Positions 9,417-18,459 of a stretch of 64,000 nucleotides of DNA are shown one piece after another. Numbering within the stretch: position 1 is the first letter of the stretch; every line of letters starts with the position of its first letter. Source of the DNA: Gammaproteobacteria bacterium 42_54_T18 (GTDB taxonomy: Bacteria; Pseudomonadota; Gammaproteobacteria; Pseudomonadales; Ketobacteraceae); contig MAAL01000185.1 in the NCBI GenBank assembly GCA_002163245.1, positions 43,369-107,368 of the forward strand. Reading direction: 5' to 3'. Below the pieces are notes generated by a model. That model was given only the letters and a program-made list of their open reading frames with translations, had not been told where the DNA came from and searched no databases. The position numbers were made by a program, and so were the translations under genes.

Positions 9417-11441
9417 CTAAACACCCATTGTGTTGTCAGGTATAAGTGGTGGCATAGGGCAATCCAATGTTTCACAGATTGCACGTAACAACTCTATTTC
9501 ACGAATGGATACAAAATTGTCGTGTAGGATGCAGTCAATACAGGCATTAACAATAGGTTGTTTTAATAGTGGTGATAGTTGACCTAGCTTCTCAAGACTA
9601 ATGTTTAACTGTTGGATACTGGGTAATGAGGGGTTAACCTCTGTAGTAGAAAAGGCTGAGTAGGCTTGATGAAATGCTTTGTTATTGATTTCTTCAGCTT
9701 TGTTAGAGGCTGCGCTAAGTGCCGCCAAAACATGCTGTATTTCACTAAATACAGCAGAGTATCGATTGATAGTTTGATGTTTTCTTTTGTTTGAAAAAGT
9801 GTGTTTTTTTAATAAGCAGAAAACTACAAATTCTGATAGTGTGAATTGTTTATCCAGATTGATAAGGGTTTCGATGTGTGAGAGAAATTGAGATGCGTCT
9901 TTTTCTGATTGTAAGGACAAACTCTGGGTAGCTATTTCGAGAAGTGGTAGGCGGATGGTTTCATTGTGTTGTTTGAGTAGCTTATAGCATTCGATTGTTC
10001 TATTGGCTTTGTTGGTGCTGGTATGTTGTTTGATAATCGCGATTGCTTCTTTACCCTTAGATGACATCGTCGCGAGTATAAGAATGTAGATAATAATATC
10101 TGCATGTTCACGAGAATGTGCGGTATCTAATAAGGTAGTGGGAATGCTGGCTAATAATTGTCGAGCATATTGTTGATGTTTCTGTGTTGGTTTGCCAATG
10201 CTGTTTTTTAACGATGGAGCCAATGAGGGGGAGGCATCCACTAATTTACTGGGAGAAAACTCAATAGGGGTACCATCGTATGCAGCAGGTGATGGGGGGG
10301 AAGATATGTGTTGTGACGATATATTGGATTGCAGTTCTGTATGTTGTTGCGCTATGAGTAGTGAGGGTGTTGGTGCTTGGTGAGGCTGGTTGCTTTGTGA
10401 TATTTTTTGTTTTCGTTGTCTTGCGCGTAACCGAGCAGGTAAACTTGGATCGATTGCCTTTATACGCTCATTAAGCGGAGGGTGTGTTGCTAACAAACTT
10501 GAGAATTTCACTTTGATAGCCTCACCAAAACATAAGTGACTCATATCCTCTGCGTTGGGAGTGCTTAATAGGGAGCCATTTTGATGGGATTGAATGGCAA
10601 ATAGTGCTTGACCAATGCCGTTTGGATTTCGAGTGAATTGTACTGCTGATGCATCAGCCAAAAACTCGCGTTGACGAGAGATGGCGGCTTTAATCAGGCG
10701 ACCGAAAAATAAACCGATATAACCAACTGCCATTAATGCTAAACCAACCGCCCACCCTTTGTTGTCTGAACGGCGGCTGCTAGAGAAGCCGGATGAATGG
10801 CGATGCCGTCCATAAGAGCTACTGCGGGTAAGAGATTCTCCAATTTTACCAATTAACAAAATGCCCGCTAAAACGGAAATTAACTTAATATTGATGTTCA
10901 TATCACCGTTTAATATGTGGCTGAATTCATGACCAATAACTCCCTGTAATTCGTCTCGATTAAACGAATCTAGCGCGCCTTGTGTAATGGCAAGGGCTGC
11001 GTCGTTCGGGGAGGTTCCTGCGACGAATGCATTGATGCCCGCTTCATCTTCGAGAATAAATATCTGCGGTACGTGAATACCTGATGCGATTGCCATTTCT
11101 TCCACGACGTTAATCAGTTGTTTCTTTTGTGGATCCTTTGTTTCTAGAGATAAATAGTTGCCCCCAGCCATAACAGCAACGGCCGCACCTCCGTTGCTGA
11201 GTTGTATTGCTTTTGACACGCTGCCGCCGATGATGATACCAAGGGTTACAGTCGCCGCAATCCAGCAAGCTGGGGACTGAATCCACTGAGTTAGGCTGAT
11301 GCGGCCTTCTTCTATTTGGAAAAAAACAAAAAAAGCGACAGCATTAATTGCAATAACAATTAACGTGACAGCAAGAAGGAAGAGAGCGATCAGCACGCCG
11401 GTTTGTTTTCGTGCTTGTTCTTGGTGTTGGTAAAAGTTCAC
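9417..11441 (-). CDS. M48 family zinc metallopeptidase with C-terminal helical extension
   Basis: Membrane metalloprotease related to HtpX. 674 aa. Two N-terminal TM helices (about residues 15-42 and 58-75) are followed by the protease domain with GHEFSHILNGD, the HEXXH zinc motif (H171, E172, H175), and by REFLADASAV carrying the third zinc ligand. A further hydrophobic segment follows the Ser-rich loop near residue 235. The last ~330 residues are a Ser/Pro-rich linker and a long helical region whose end (KQPIVNACIDCILHD...LLRAICETLDCP) resembles TerB-like domains. It is 36 bp downstream of lemA, a pairing widely conserved in bacteria and usually linked to envelope quality control. Substrate unknown. 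Confidence 0.9.
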   Translation of the reverse strand: MNFYQHQEQARKQTGVLIALFLLAVTLIVIAINAVAFFVFFQIEEGRISLTQWIQSPACWIAATVTLGIIIGGSVSKAIQLSNGGAAVAVMAGGNYLSLETKDPQKKQLINVVEEMAIASGIHVPQIFILEDEAGINAFVAGTSPNDAALAITQGALDSFNRDELQGVIGHEFSHILNGDMNINIKLISVLAGILLIGKIGESLTRSSSYGRHRHSSGFSSSRRSDNKGWAVGLALMAVGYIGLFFGRLIKAAISRQREFLADASAVQFTRNPNGIGQALFAIQSHQNGSLLSTPNAEDMSHLCFGEAIKVKFSSLLATHPPLNERIKAIDPSLPARLRARQRKQKISQSNQPHQAPTPSLLIAQQHTELQSNISSQHISSPPSPAAYDGTPIEFSPSKLVDASPSLAPSLKNSIGKPTQKHQQYARQLLASIPTTLLDTAHSREHADIIIYILILATMSSKGKEAIAIIKQHTSTNKANRTIECYKLLKQHNETIRLPLLEIATQSLSLQSEKDASQFLSHIETLINLDKQFTLSEFVVFCLLKKHTFSNKRKHQTINRYSAVFSEIQHVLAALSAASNKAEEINNKAFHQAYSAFSTTEVNPSLPSIQQLNISLEKLGQLSPLLKQPIVNACIDCILHDNFVSIREIELLRAICETLDCPMPPLIPDNTMGV

Positions 11442-11477
11442 TGTATATCCTTGCGGCCTGCGATAAAAGGCGAGTTA

Positions 11478-12068
11478 TTAGAAGGAGACTTTTACGGCTT
11501 TCTTGGCTTCAGGGTTTTCTAACTCCAATGATTCAGCTTGATTGAAGCTTGATCGACTGGCGATGATACTGTTGGGGAATTGCTCTCGGTAGGTGTTGTA
11601 CACCATGACTGCATCGTTATAGGCTTGGCGAGAGAATGCAATGCGGTTTTCTGTTGAGGATAACTCTTCCATTAGTTGAGCCATATTCTCATTGGCTTGC
11701 AACTCAGGGTAACTTTCTGATAATGCGAAGAAATTACCCAGCGCGCTGCCCAACAATCCTTCAGCCCCGGATAGCGCTTTAATGGCACCACTATTGTCGG
11801 GGTTCCTTGCTGCGTGTTTGGATGCCGCTAAAGCTTGGTTACGCGCTTCGATAACGGCGGTTAACGTCTCTTTTTCGTGCTTCATAAATGTTTTGGCGGT
11901 TTCAACCAAGTTAGGAATGAGATCGTAACGGCGCTGTAGTTGTACATCAATTTGTGAAAAAGCATTTTTGAACCGGTTACGCAAAGATACAAGGCGGTTG
12001 TAGATGGCAATCACAAAGGCAATCGCGGCGATGACAACGACTAAAAAAATGATAGTACTAGTGGACAT
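11478..12068 (-). CDS. lemA: LemA family protein
   Basis: 196-aa membrane-anchored helical-bundle protein of the LemA family; biochemical role unknown, but the family is strongly associated with M48 proteases. One N-terminal TM helix (about residues 5-25) is followed by the typical core: YNRLVSLRNRFKNAFSQIDVQ, RRYDLIPNLVETAK, then TENRIAFSRQAYNDAVMVYN, and a C-terminal FPNSIIA segment. Length is normal. It is the promoter-proximal gene of a two-gene operon with the M48 protease. Confidence 0.93.
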   Translation of the reverse strand: MSTSTIIFLVVVIAAIAFVIAIYNRLVSLRNRFKNAFSQIDVQLQRRYDLIPNLVETAKTFMKHEKETLTAVIEARNQALAASKHAARNPDNSGAIKALSGAEGLLGSALGNFFALSESYPELQANENMAQLMEELSSTENRIAFSRQAYNDAVMVYNTYREQFPNSIIASRSSFNQAESLELENPEAKKAVKVSF

Positions 12069-12193
12069 AATATTCCCTCAAAATGGCGGTTTTACATAAT
12101 ATAGCGGGAATATTGCTTTGGTGGTAGTTTGAGGCGGTATGGATAAAAGTGGCGCTACAAAAAAGCGGGTGCAGTGTGTATAGTAAGCTACTT

Positions 12194-12943
12194 CTAACCT
12201 CGTGCTAGTAAAATGTGCTTCTGATAAATGGGCCAGAAGTTATCTAAATAAATGGCCTGATAGCGCTGAGTGTTACTGTGGTAAAAAGCTACGGCTTTGG
12301 ACATGCTGCCATGGCGTTGGATGAGTTTTTTTATGTATCGTGCAGAATAATGGATGTTGATTGCTGGGTCGTATAGCTCTGCCATGCTATTAAAGTGACG
12401 GCCATGAAATCGCCAATTGATTTGCATGTAACCGATGTCAGTACTCTTTACATCTAACAAACGAATATGCGTTTTTTTGGGTGTTTCAAAGCCCCAGCGC
12501 TTAGCATCTTTTAATATGTCACTTAAGGCTAGTTGGGCGTCTTTTTCATTTCGGTAAAATAAACGTGTTGACGCTTGTCGTTTAAACGATAGTTTTAGTA
12601 ACCATGGGCGGGAGTGGATATTGTTTATCTGATTTAATGCATCAGTCAAACTAGCAGGTTGAAAACCTTCTCCGTTGACGTTAAATGCCCAGGGATTATT
12701 TTGTGACTCAACTTCACAAATACTGCGTAAAACAGTTTCACTGATACCGTATTTAGCGGCTGCTTGCTTAAAAATAGACGCGTGTCTATCGTTTGTAGGG
12801 CTATTTTGTGAGAGTTGGTTATCTGTTGTTTTTGTGTCTGCTGCTTGGGCCGTTTGTGTGTTTACAAATACAGAAACAGCAATAGAAACAATCACTATAA
12901 CGTGCAGAAGGAGTTGGGTTGTCGCATTGTGCAATAAAAGCAT
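12194..12943 (-). CDS. Lytic transglycosylase (SLT domain) with signal peptide
   Basis: Periplasmic enzyme that cleaves the peptidoglycan glycan strand. 249 aa. The N-terminal hydrophobic stretch (residues 10-35) ending TAQAAD looks like a signal peptide. The catalytic Glu is in ICEVESQNNPWAFN (E79), followed by the Gly-Tyr-Met-Gln-Ile motif (DIGYMQINWRFHG) and AVAFYHSN, which match goose-type/SLT family 1 domains. An insertion between the Glu and GYMQ motifs (about residues 90-170) makes it resemble transglycosylases of conjugation or pilus systems more than Slt70. It is a single gene with no obvious partner. Confidence 0.85.
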   Translation of the reverse strand: MLLLHNATTQLLLHVIVIVSIAVSVFVNTQTAQAADTKTTDNQLSQNSPTNDRHASIFKQAAAKYGISETVLRSICEVESQNNPWAFNVNGEGFQPASLTDALNQINNIHSRPWLLKLSFKRQASTRLFYRNEKDAQLALSDILKDAKRWGFETPKKTHIRLLDVKSTDIGYMQINWRFHGRHFNSMAELYDPAINIHYSARYIKKLIQRHGSMSKAVAFYHSNTQRYQAIYLDNFWPIYQKHILLARG

Positions 12944-13280
12944 GGAGGTTAACGTGTCTACTTATCATGTGATGGTCAAGTAAATGGCCTTGTTTTGTAC
13001 GTGTATTGTACAAAAAATGGTGATTTCAATGGTTAATATTTGTAGTGTTTATGTAAAAGACGGCAATGGCGCAAAGAAAAATGAAATTTAATCAATTGTG
13101 CTGCGCCAGTATTAAAGGACGCTCTTTCCTATGCCGGTTAGGTTGGGTTTGCCCTTTTCATAGATTTGTACTTTCATAATCAGTTACCATGCTGCTGTAA
13201 AATAGCCGACTGTAATAGGAAGGGATTGGGGGTCATGTAAACATATGTGATGCTCTTCTTTAAGGGGGCTGGGGTAGTTA
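12944..13280. other. Intergenic region between transglycosylase and TonB receptor genes
   Basis: About 340 bp between divergent genes, with no gene seen. It contains a perfect 8-bp inverted repeat, TTTTGTAC (12993-13000) and GTACAAAA (13008-13015), separated by 7 bases, about 50 bp upstream of the transglycosylase start. This could be an operator or a weak terminator. No convincing Fur box was seen upstream of the receptor gene. Confidence 0.4.
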
Positions 13281-15451
13281 TGTTACGTATTAATACAATC
13301 ACTTCACAGATTGGCTGGGGGCTTTTATTCATTTTCTCGCTAATGAGTGTTAAAAGTTGGGGGCTTGAATCTGCGCAGTTTCAACAAGAAAGTGCTTACG
13401 ATGGTATGGAAATCGAAGACCTCATGGGGTTGTCGATAACTTCTTTATCAAAACATCAAGAGCCTGTGTCGAAAGCGGCTGCTGCGGTATTTGTGCTGAC
13501 GTCAGAGGATATTCGCCGCTCCCCTGTAACTTCTCTTATTGAAGCTTTGCGCCTGATCCCAGGCCTAAATGTGCAGCGTATCAATAATACGCGATTTAAT
13601 GTGTCCATACGGGGTTTGAATGGCCCGTTTCCAAAGCACCTATTGGTCATGGTGGATGGTCGCTCAGTTTATAACCCTCTGTATGCGGGTGTGTATTGGG
13701 AGCAGAGGGATATTCCTTTGTCGATTATCGATCGCATTGAAGTTGTGAGGGGCCCTGGTGGTGCTGTATGGGGTTCTAACGCGCTTAATGGCGTAATAAA
13801 TATCATCACTAAGCCAAGTGCTTTGCAACAAGGCGGGAAGCTAACTACTTATATTAGTTCGCGTGAGAAACAGGCAATCGTTACTGTTGGTGGCGAGGAT
13901 AGCGATTCACAAAAATCTACTACGTGGAGATTATTTGCTGATGAGCATCGCTATGAGCGCAGTGATAAGATAGGTTATGAAAACAGTTATGGGCAATTTG
14001 GTCCGGATGAACTTGTTGATGATAGTGGAATTACTCGTCGAGCCGGGGCGCGGGTTGATAGTATGTTGGCTAATCACCTGCAATGGTGGGCAGATGTTCA
14101 GCATTATCAAACCAAAACCTACTATTTAGAGAATGTTTTTGAAGGTAATGTTCCACAGATACAAAATATCGATGTGGATATAGAAGGCTACACCTTTAAT
14201 TCACAACTGAGTCGAAACCTTTCACGGAGCCAACAATGGAGTTTGCAACTCTTTGCGGAGTATTATGATCGCGATCTGGGAGGCGTATTACGAGAGCGGC
14301 AAGGGCAATTGGACATCAGTGGTCAGTATCGTTTTTTAGCCGGAATTCACAACATTACACTAGGTAGCAATTACCGAGGTTATACTGATCATTATACAGG
14401 GACCGAGACGGGATATTTACAGCCTGATAGCGAATACAATTTTCTTATCGCAGGGTTTGTTCAGGATAAAATAGCATTTTCTGACTCCTGGGCGTTAACA
14501 TTGGGGGCTAAGTTTGAGCGGCATCGTGTGCAATCTACATTTATTCAGCCGACAGCACGCTTAACGTGGAGTGCGCAAGAAGATTTAACCTTATGGTTTG
14601 CCTATTCTAAGTCTATGCAGGCGCAAACTTGAGATCTTCGTGGTATCTATTGGCGGTTAGCCTGTATTTGTAATACGGCTTTAAAAGATGTGTTAGATGG
14701 GTTTCGAGCAGATCAACTTAATGGATTGCCACAGATAGTCATTGATTACGCAAATAATAACCCTACGGCTGTTGTTCCTATTATCACTGTAATGGAGGGT
14801 CAGAGCGGAAATGAGTTTGAAACTCAACTGGCGGCTTGGGAATGGGGGATAAGAGCACGTCTAGCAGAAAATTGGGTGTTAGATTTGTCTGCGTATTTTC
14901 ATGAATATAGCGATATTATTACAGCGGAAACATCAGAGTATCGTTTGTTTTTTAACGCTCAGGGAATTGATTATGCCGAACGTGTTTTACATTATTCCGA
15001 AGGAGTGGATGCGTTAAGTAGTGGGGCCGATTTGGTGTTAAATTGGAAGTGGAGGAAAGGCATGATGTGGCGTTTTTCCTACTCGTATTTTAACTTGGAC
15101 GTAAAGCTGAAAGGTGGAGAGTCGATATATTATGAGTTTCAAGAATACTTAGACCCATTGCACCAAGCATCAATACAGTTGGACTGGAACGTGACCGAAC
15201 GGTGGCATCTGAATACGTTCATACGTTACGTTGGTAAAGCGCCGTATTTTTCTGGGTGGGAGCCGGTAGACGCGTATACAACGGTTGATATGAAGGTGAA
15301 CTATGCGTTACTGCCGGAGCTGGATGTTTTTGTAATCGGAAAAAATATATTTGATGATGCTCAAGTAGAAGGGCATATTGTAAGTGATCAACCGAATGCT
15401 GAAACTGAGGTCAAACGTTCGCTTATCCTGGGTTTTAGTGTGGATTTTTAA
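13281..15451 (+). pseudogene. TonB-dependent outer-membrane receptor interrupted by one in-frame TGA
   Basis: Outer-membrane active transporter for a siderophore, vitamin or glycan fragment; the ligand is unknown. A signal peptide begins at ATG 13281 (MLRINTITSQIGWG). The plug domain is complete: SVYNPLYAGVYWEQ, IDRIEVVRGPGGAVWGSNAL and GVINIITK. The barrel reads well up to SKSMQAQT, where a TGA at 14630-14632 stops it. The same frame then continues without any shift (DLRGIYWRLACICNTAL) to a normal barrel end, LGFSVDF, at 15451. Total with read-through is about 723 aa, a normal length. A single substitution such as CGA to TGA explains this; sequencing error or rare read-through are alternatives. 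It should not insert as a full barrel if translation stops. Confidence 0.85.
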
Positions 15452-15483
15452 TCCAAACTATTAAACGATTGTAGCGCTTTGTC

Positions 15484-15514
15484 ACTTTTGGCTCTTGTGA
15501 AAAGGGCCAAAAGT
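15484..15514 (+). terminator. Hairpin after TonB receptor gene
   Basis: Inverted repeat ACTTTTGGC (15484-15492) and GCCAAAAGT (15506-15514), followed by a T-rich stretch (TTATATTTT). It lies 33 bp after the receptor stop and is probably its terminator; the weak T run lowers confidence. Confidence 0.55.
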
Positions 15515-15664
15515 TTATATTTTGAGACAATTAGATAGGCAGGTAGAGGCTTAAAGCTGATCAAATATTTCAGTAATTCCGCTATTTGTTATACAATCTG
15601 CCGTCATTTTTACAAATATTTTTTCCGATTTAATTGTTAAACATCCCTATTGAGGGGTAAGTGT

Positions 15665-16618
15665 ATGAAATTTATGGATTTATCTTCCATGGGCAGCAAG
15701 TCAATGCCCGACGTAGCCAGTGTATCTCAGCCCAAAGCCGCCGGTGTTCTTGACTGGGTAGGCATGAGCGAGATTGAAGTTCCGTTGCAAATAGTGACAC
15801 GTAATGGCGGTATTGCTCATTCTGTGGCAAAAGCGCAAGCTTATGTGAATTTGGTAAACCCAGAAGCCAAAGGCATTCACATGTCGCGCTTATACCTTTT
15901 GCTGGATGAGTTGTGTCATCTGCCGTTGACGGTTACATCATTAAAAGAAGTCTTGGGGCGATTTCTTGAATCTCATAAAGGTTTGAGCGATAAAGCATTT
16001 TTAGATTTTCGATTTGACTTTCTAGCCCGTCGCCCAGCATTAAAGAGTGAGTTTAGTGGTTGGAAAGCGTACCCGTCTCGTATTATTGCCACGCATCGAA
16101 ATGGTGAAGTTGATATGGAATTACGTTGTGAAATTCCATACTCATCTACCTGCCCCTGTTCGGCCGCTTTGGCACGTCAGTTAATTCAGCAGCAGTTTAA
16201 ATCGGACTTTGGTGATGCTGACAAGGTGTCTGCAGAAGAGGTTTATGGTTGGTTAGGAACAGAGCAGGGTATTATGGCAACGCCTCATAGCCAGCGTAGT
16301 GTTGCAGAAATACGTGTTGAGTTAGGAGGGAATGTCGATAGCTTTGCATTGGAAGAGATTATTGATACGGTTGAAGGTTGTTTAAAAACACCAGTGCAGA
16401 CGGCCGTTAAGCGCGAAGATGAGCAAGAGTTTGCTCGTCTTAATGGTCAAAATTTAATGTTTTGTGAAGATGCTGCTCGTAAAATACAAAAAGCATTAAA
16501 CGAAGCTGACTACCCAGATTTTTGGGTGAGAGTAAATCATCTTGAAAGTCTCCATGCTCATAATGCGGTAAGTATTGTGACAAAAGGTATTGATGGTGGG
16601 TATTTGCCTCAGCCTTAA
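15665..16618 (+). CDS. folE2: GTP cyclohydrolase FolE2 (type IB)
   Basis: Converts GTP to 7,8-dihydroneopterin triphosphate, the first step of folate (and queuosine) synthesis. The FolE2 type works with metals other than zinc and often replaces or backs up FolE. 317 aa from ATG 15665, chosen because GAGGGG (15652-15657) is correctly spaced; an upstream in-frame start at 15650 is less likely. The key Cys lies in SSTCPCSAAL, and HSQRSVAEI is also typical. The region before it contains one half of a possible Zur-like site but not a full box. The gene ends before a large bidirectional terminator shared with cysS. Confidence 0.93.
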   Translation: MKFMDLSSMGSKSMPDVASVSQPKAAGVLDWVGMSEIEVPLQIVTRNGGIAHSVAKAQAYVNLVNPEAKGIHMSRLYLLLDELCHLPLTVTSLKEVLGRFLESHKGLSDKAFLDFRFDFLARRPALKSEFSGWKAYPSRIIATHRNGEVDMELRCEIPYSSTCPCSAALARQLIQQQFKSDFGDADKVSAEEVYGWLGTEQGIMATPHSQRSVAEIRVELGGNVDSFALEEIIDTVEGCLKTPVQTAVKREDEQEFARLNGQNLMFCEDAARKIQKALNEADYPDFWVRVNHLESLHAHNAVSIVTKGIDGGYLPQP

Positions 16619-16654
16619 TGCTTTATGTGGTAGTAAAATCACGTTGATGTACTG

Positions 16655-16716
16655 CAAAAATAGTATAAAAAAGGCGAAACCTAACGTTAGGTTTCGCCTT
16701 TTTTATACTATTTTTG
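16655..16716. terminator. 62-bp perfect palindrome, bidirectional terminator between folE2 and cysS
   Basis: Bases 16655-16716 are a perfect inverted repeat centred on AACGTT (16683-16688), with no unpaired loop beyond the centre. The GC-rich core GGCGAAACC/GGTTTCGCC is flanked by A and T runs, so on either strand it gives a stem followed by U residues. It ends folE2 from the left and cysS from the right. The extension through TAGTAT/ATACTA beyond the T run is more than a terminator needs. Confidence 0.95.
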
Positions 16717-16730
16717 TTATTGAGGTAGGC

Positions 16731-18125
16731 TTATCCACGTGTCCAGCGAGTGCCTTCTTTTGAGTCCTCCAAGATAATGCCTTGCTCTTTTAACTCGTCT
16801 CGGATCTCATCGGAGCGAGCGAAGTTTTTATCTGTCCTTGCTTGTAAGCGTTCTTCAATAAGTGCGTCAATTTTATCATCTGATAATCCGCTCTCATTGT
16901 TGGTGCTTTCAGGCTGCCACTTGAACCACTCGTCCGCATCCTGGGAGAGTAGGCCCAAGTAACTACCTGCTTTTCGAAGTGCTTGTTGTAATGAGGACTT
17001 CTCGTCACCCTGAGCTTTATTTGCTTCACCTGCCAAGGCATGTAACACCGATAATGCCTGTGGTGTAGCAAGATCATCCTTGATGAAGTTCTCTAGTTCA
17101 TCAATTTTTGCGTGTTGCGTATTGTCAGCGTTTAGCGGAGTATCTCGTAATGCTCCGTATAAACGGTCAAGGCTAGCTTTAGCCTGTAATAATGTATCTT
17201 CAGACCAATCTAAGGGTGAGCGGTAATGCGCCGTTAATAAAGCAAATCGCAAAACCTCACCTGGAAATTTGTCTAACAGCTCGCGCACGGTAAAAAAATT
17301 ACCGACGGACTTTGCCATTTTTTCACCGTTCATGGTGATGTAACCGTTATGCATCCAGTAGTTAACAAAGTTCTCACTACCATGGTCATGGCAGCAGGTA
17401 CCCTGAGCAATTTCATTTTCGTGGTGAGGGAAAATCAAATCCTGCCCGCCACAATGAATATCAATAGTCTTACCAAGGTGTTTATTGATCATTGCCGAAC
17501 ATTCGATATGCCAACCTGGACGACCACGACCCCAGGGGCTCTTCCAGCCGGGTAAATCGTCAGTGGAGGGTTTCCACAAAACAAAATCACCAGGTTCTCT
17601 TTTGTAAGATTCTACTTCAACTCGCGCACCTGCAAGCATGTCTTCCACATTGCGATTGGAAAGTTTCCCATAATTGCTATCAGTGGATACCTGGAATAAC
17701 ACATGGCCTTGTGCTTCATAGGCATGACCTTTTTCAATCAATGTTTGAATCATTTCAATCATAACATCGATATTGTCAGTGGCTCTTGGCTCCAGATCTG
17801 GTGTTAGTGTTTGCAAGTGTGCCATATCTTCGTGAAAGGCATCAGCAAAACGAGAGCTAAGCTCACCAATTGTTTCATTGTTTTCTGCCGATGCTTTATT
17901 GATCTTGTCATCAACGTCGGTAATGTTACGAGCGTATTTAACACTGGCATAATTGCGCTTTAATAACCGATATAACACGTCAAAAATAACCACAGGCCGA
18001 GCGTTACCAATATGTACGTAGTTGTACACAGTGGGGCCGCAGACATACATGGTGATTTCATCTGGGTTGATGGGAGTGAACACATCTTTATTTTGCGTCA
18101 GGGTGTTATACAGTTTTATCGTCAT
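16731..18125 (-). CDS. cysS: Cysteinyl-tRNA synthetase (alphaproteobacterial-like)
   Basis: Charges tRNA-Cys. 464 aa, full length. Class I signatures: HIGN ([13 protein letters not shown]), the zinc/anticodon core [11 protein letters not shown], and a KMSKS-loop variant KMAKS (residues 269-273) in place of the usual KMSKS. Several stretches ([58 protein letters not shown]) are worded like alphaproteobacterial CysRS rather than the E. coli type, which has HIGHGR, ITDIDDKI and SGHYRSQL. This is a judgement from memory, not a computed alignment. It shares orientation with thrS and lies 334 bp downstream of it. It is not next to glnS or ppiB in this window. Confidence 0.95.
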   Translation of the reverse strand: MTIKLYNTLTQNKDVFTPINPDEITMYVCGPTVYNYVHIGNARPVVIFDVLYRLLKRNYASVKYARNITDVDDKINKASAENNETIGELSSRFADAFHEDMAHLQTLTPDLEPRATDNIDVMIEMIQTLIEKGHAYEAQGHVLFQVSTDSNYGKLSNRNVEDMLAGARVEVESYKREPGDFVLWKPSTDDLPGWKSPWGRGRPGWHIECSAMINKHLGKTIDIHCGGQDLIFPHHENEIAQGTCCHDHGSENFVNYWMHNGYITMNGEKMAKSVGNFFTVRELLDKFPGEVLRFALLTAHYRSPLDWSEDTLLQAKASLDRLYGALRDTPLNADNTQHAKIDELENFIKDDLATPQALSVLHALAGEANKAQGDEKSSLQQALRKAGSYLGLLSQDADEWFKWQPESTNNESGLSDDKIDALIEERLQARTDKNFARSDEIRDELKEQGIILEDSKEGTRWTRG

Positions 18126-18459
18126 GATAGTTTCGGTTTTAATTCAGAGGCTAGGTTTAATAAATATAATGTTTTCGTAATATTTGCAATTGCGATTACT
18201 GCAAGGGAGCATTAGCTGCAACGAGGGATTCAATGCCTCAATTCAGTTGAGTCTGAAATCTCGGATAAGTCTTTTATTTGTTATTGCCGTTCAGAAACGT
18301 CTGCGGCATGGATACCCAGTGCACTCGCTTTACTCGCGAGGCAGGCTCCGTCGCAGTTGAGCACGCATGGATGCGTGCTTTTGCGATTTCTGAATACTAA
18401 TAACAAATAAAAGACGCTCTTGGAGATCCGCAACTCCCCTAGAGATGTTATTAGGCACT
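18126..18459. other. Intergenic region between thrS and cysS
   Basis: 334 bp without a gene. Most of it is the 147-bp element with inverted ends described separately (18269-18415). The remaining bases upstream of cysS (18126-18268) hold only a short hairpin, CTCAATTCAGTTGAG, near 18237. No clear cysS promoter could be picked out. Confidence 0.6.
18269..18415. repeat. 147-bp element with 17-bp perfect terminal inverted repeats
   Basis: Left end GTCTTTTATTTGTTATT (18269-18285) and right end AATAACAAATAAAAGAC (18399-18415) are exact reverse complements. Just inside, TTCAGAAA (18290-18297) is mirrored by TTTCTGAA (18387-18394), so the arms pair over about 29 bp with a short mismatch. The interior has its own hairpin, AGCACGCAT-GG-ATGCGTGCT (18360-18379). 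No protein is encoded. The structure is like a small MITE or a REP-type extragenic repeat. Copy number elsewhere cannot be seen from one window. Confidence 0.7.

Noticed and set aside
15585..15605. Possible Zur box upstream of folE2 (TTGTTATACAA)
   Set aside because: Only one half-site resembles the known gammaproteobacterial Zur pattern; the other half does not match, so it is not listed as a feature.
16655..16716. Palindrome as a replication origin or recombination site
   Set aside because: Position between converging genes with A/T flanks is fully explained by termination; no iterons or partner site are visible.
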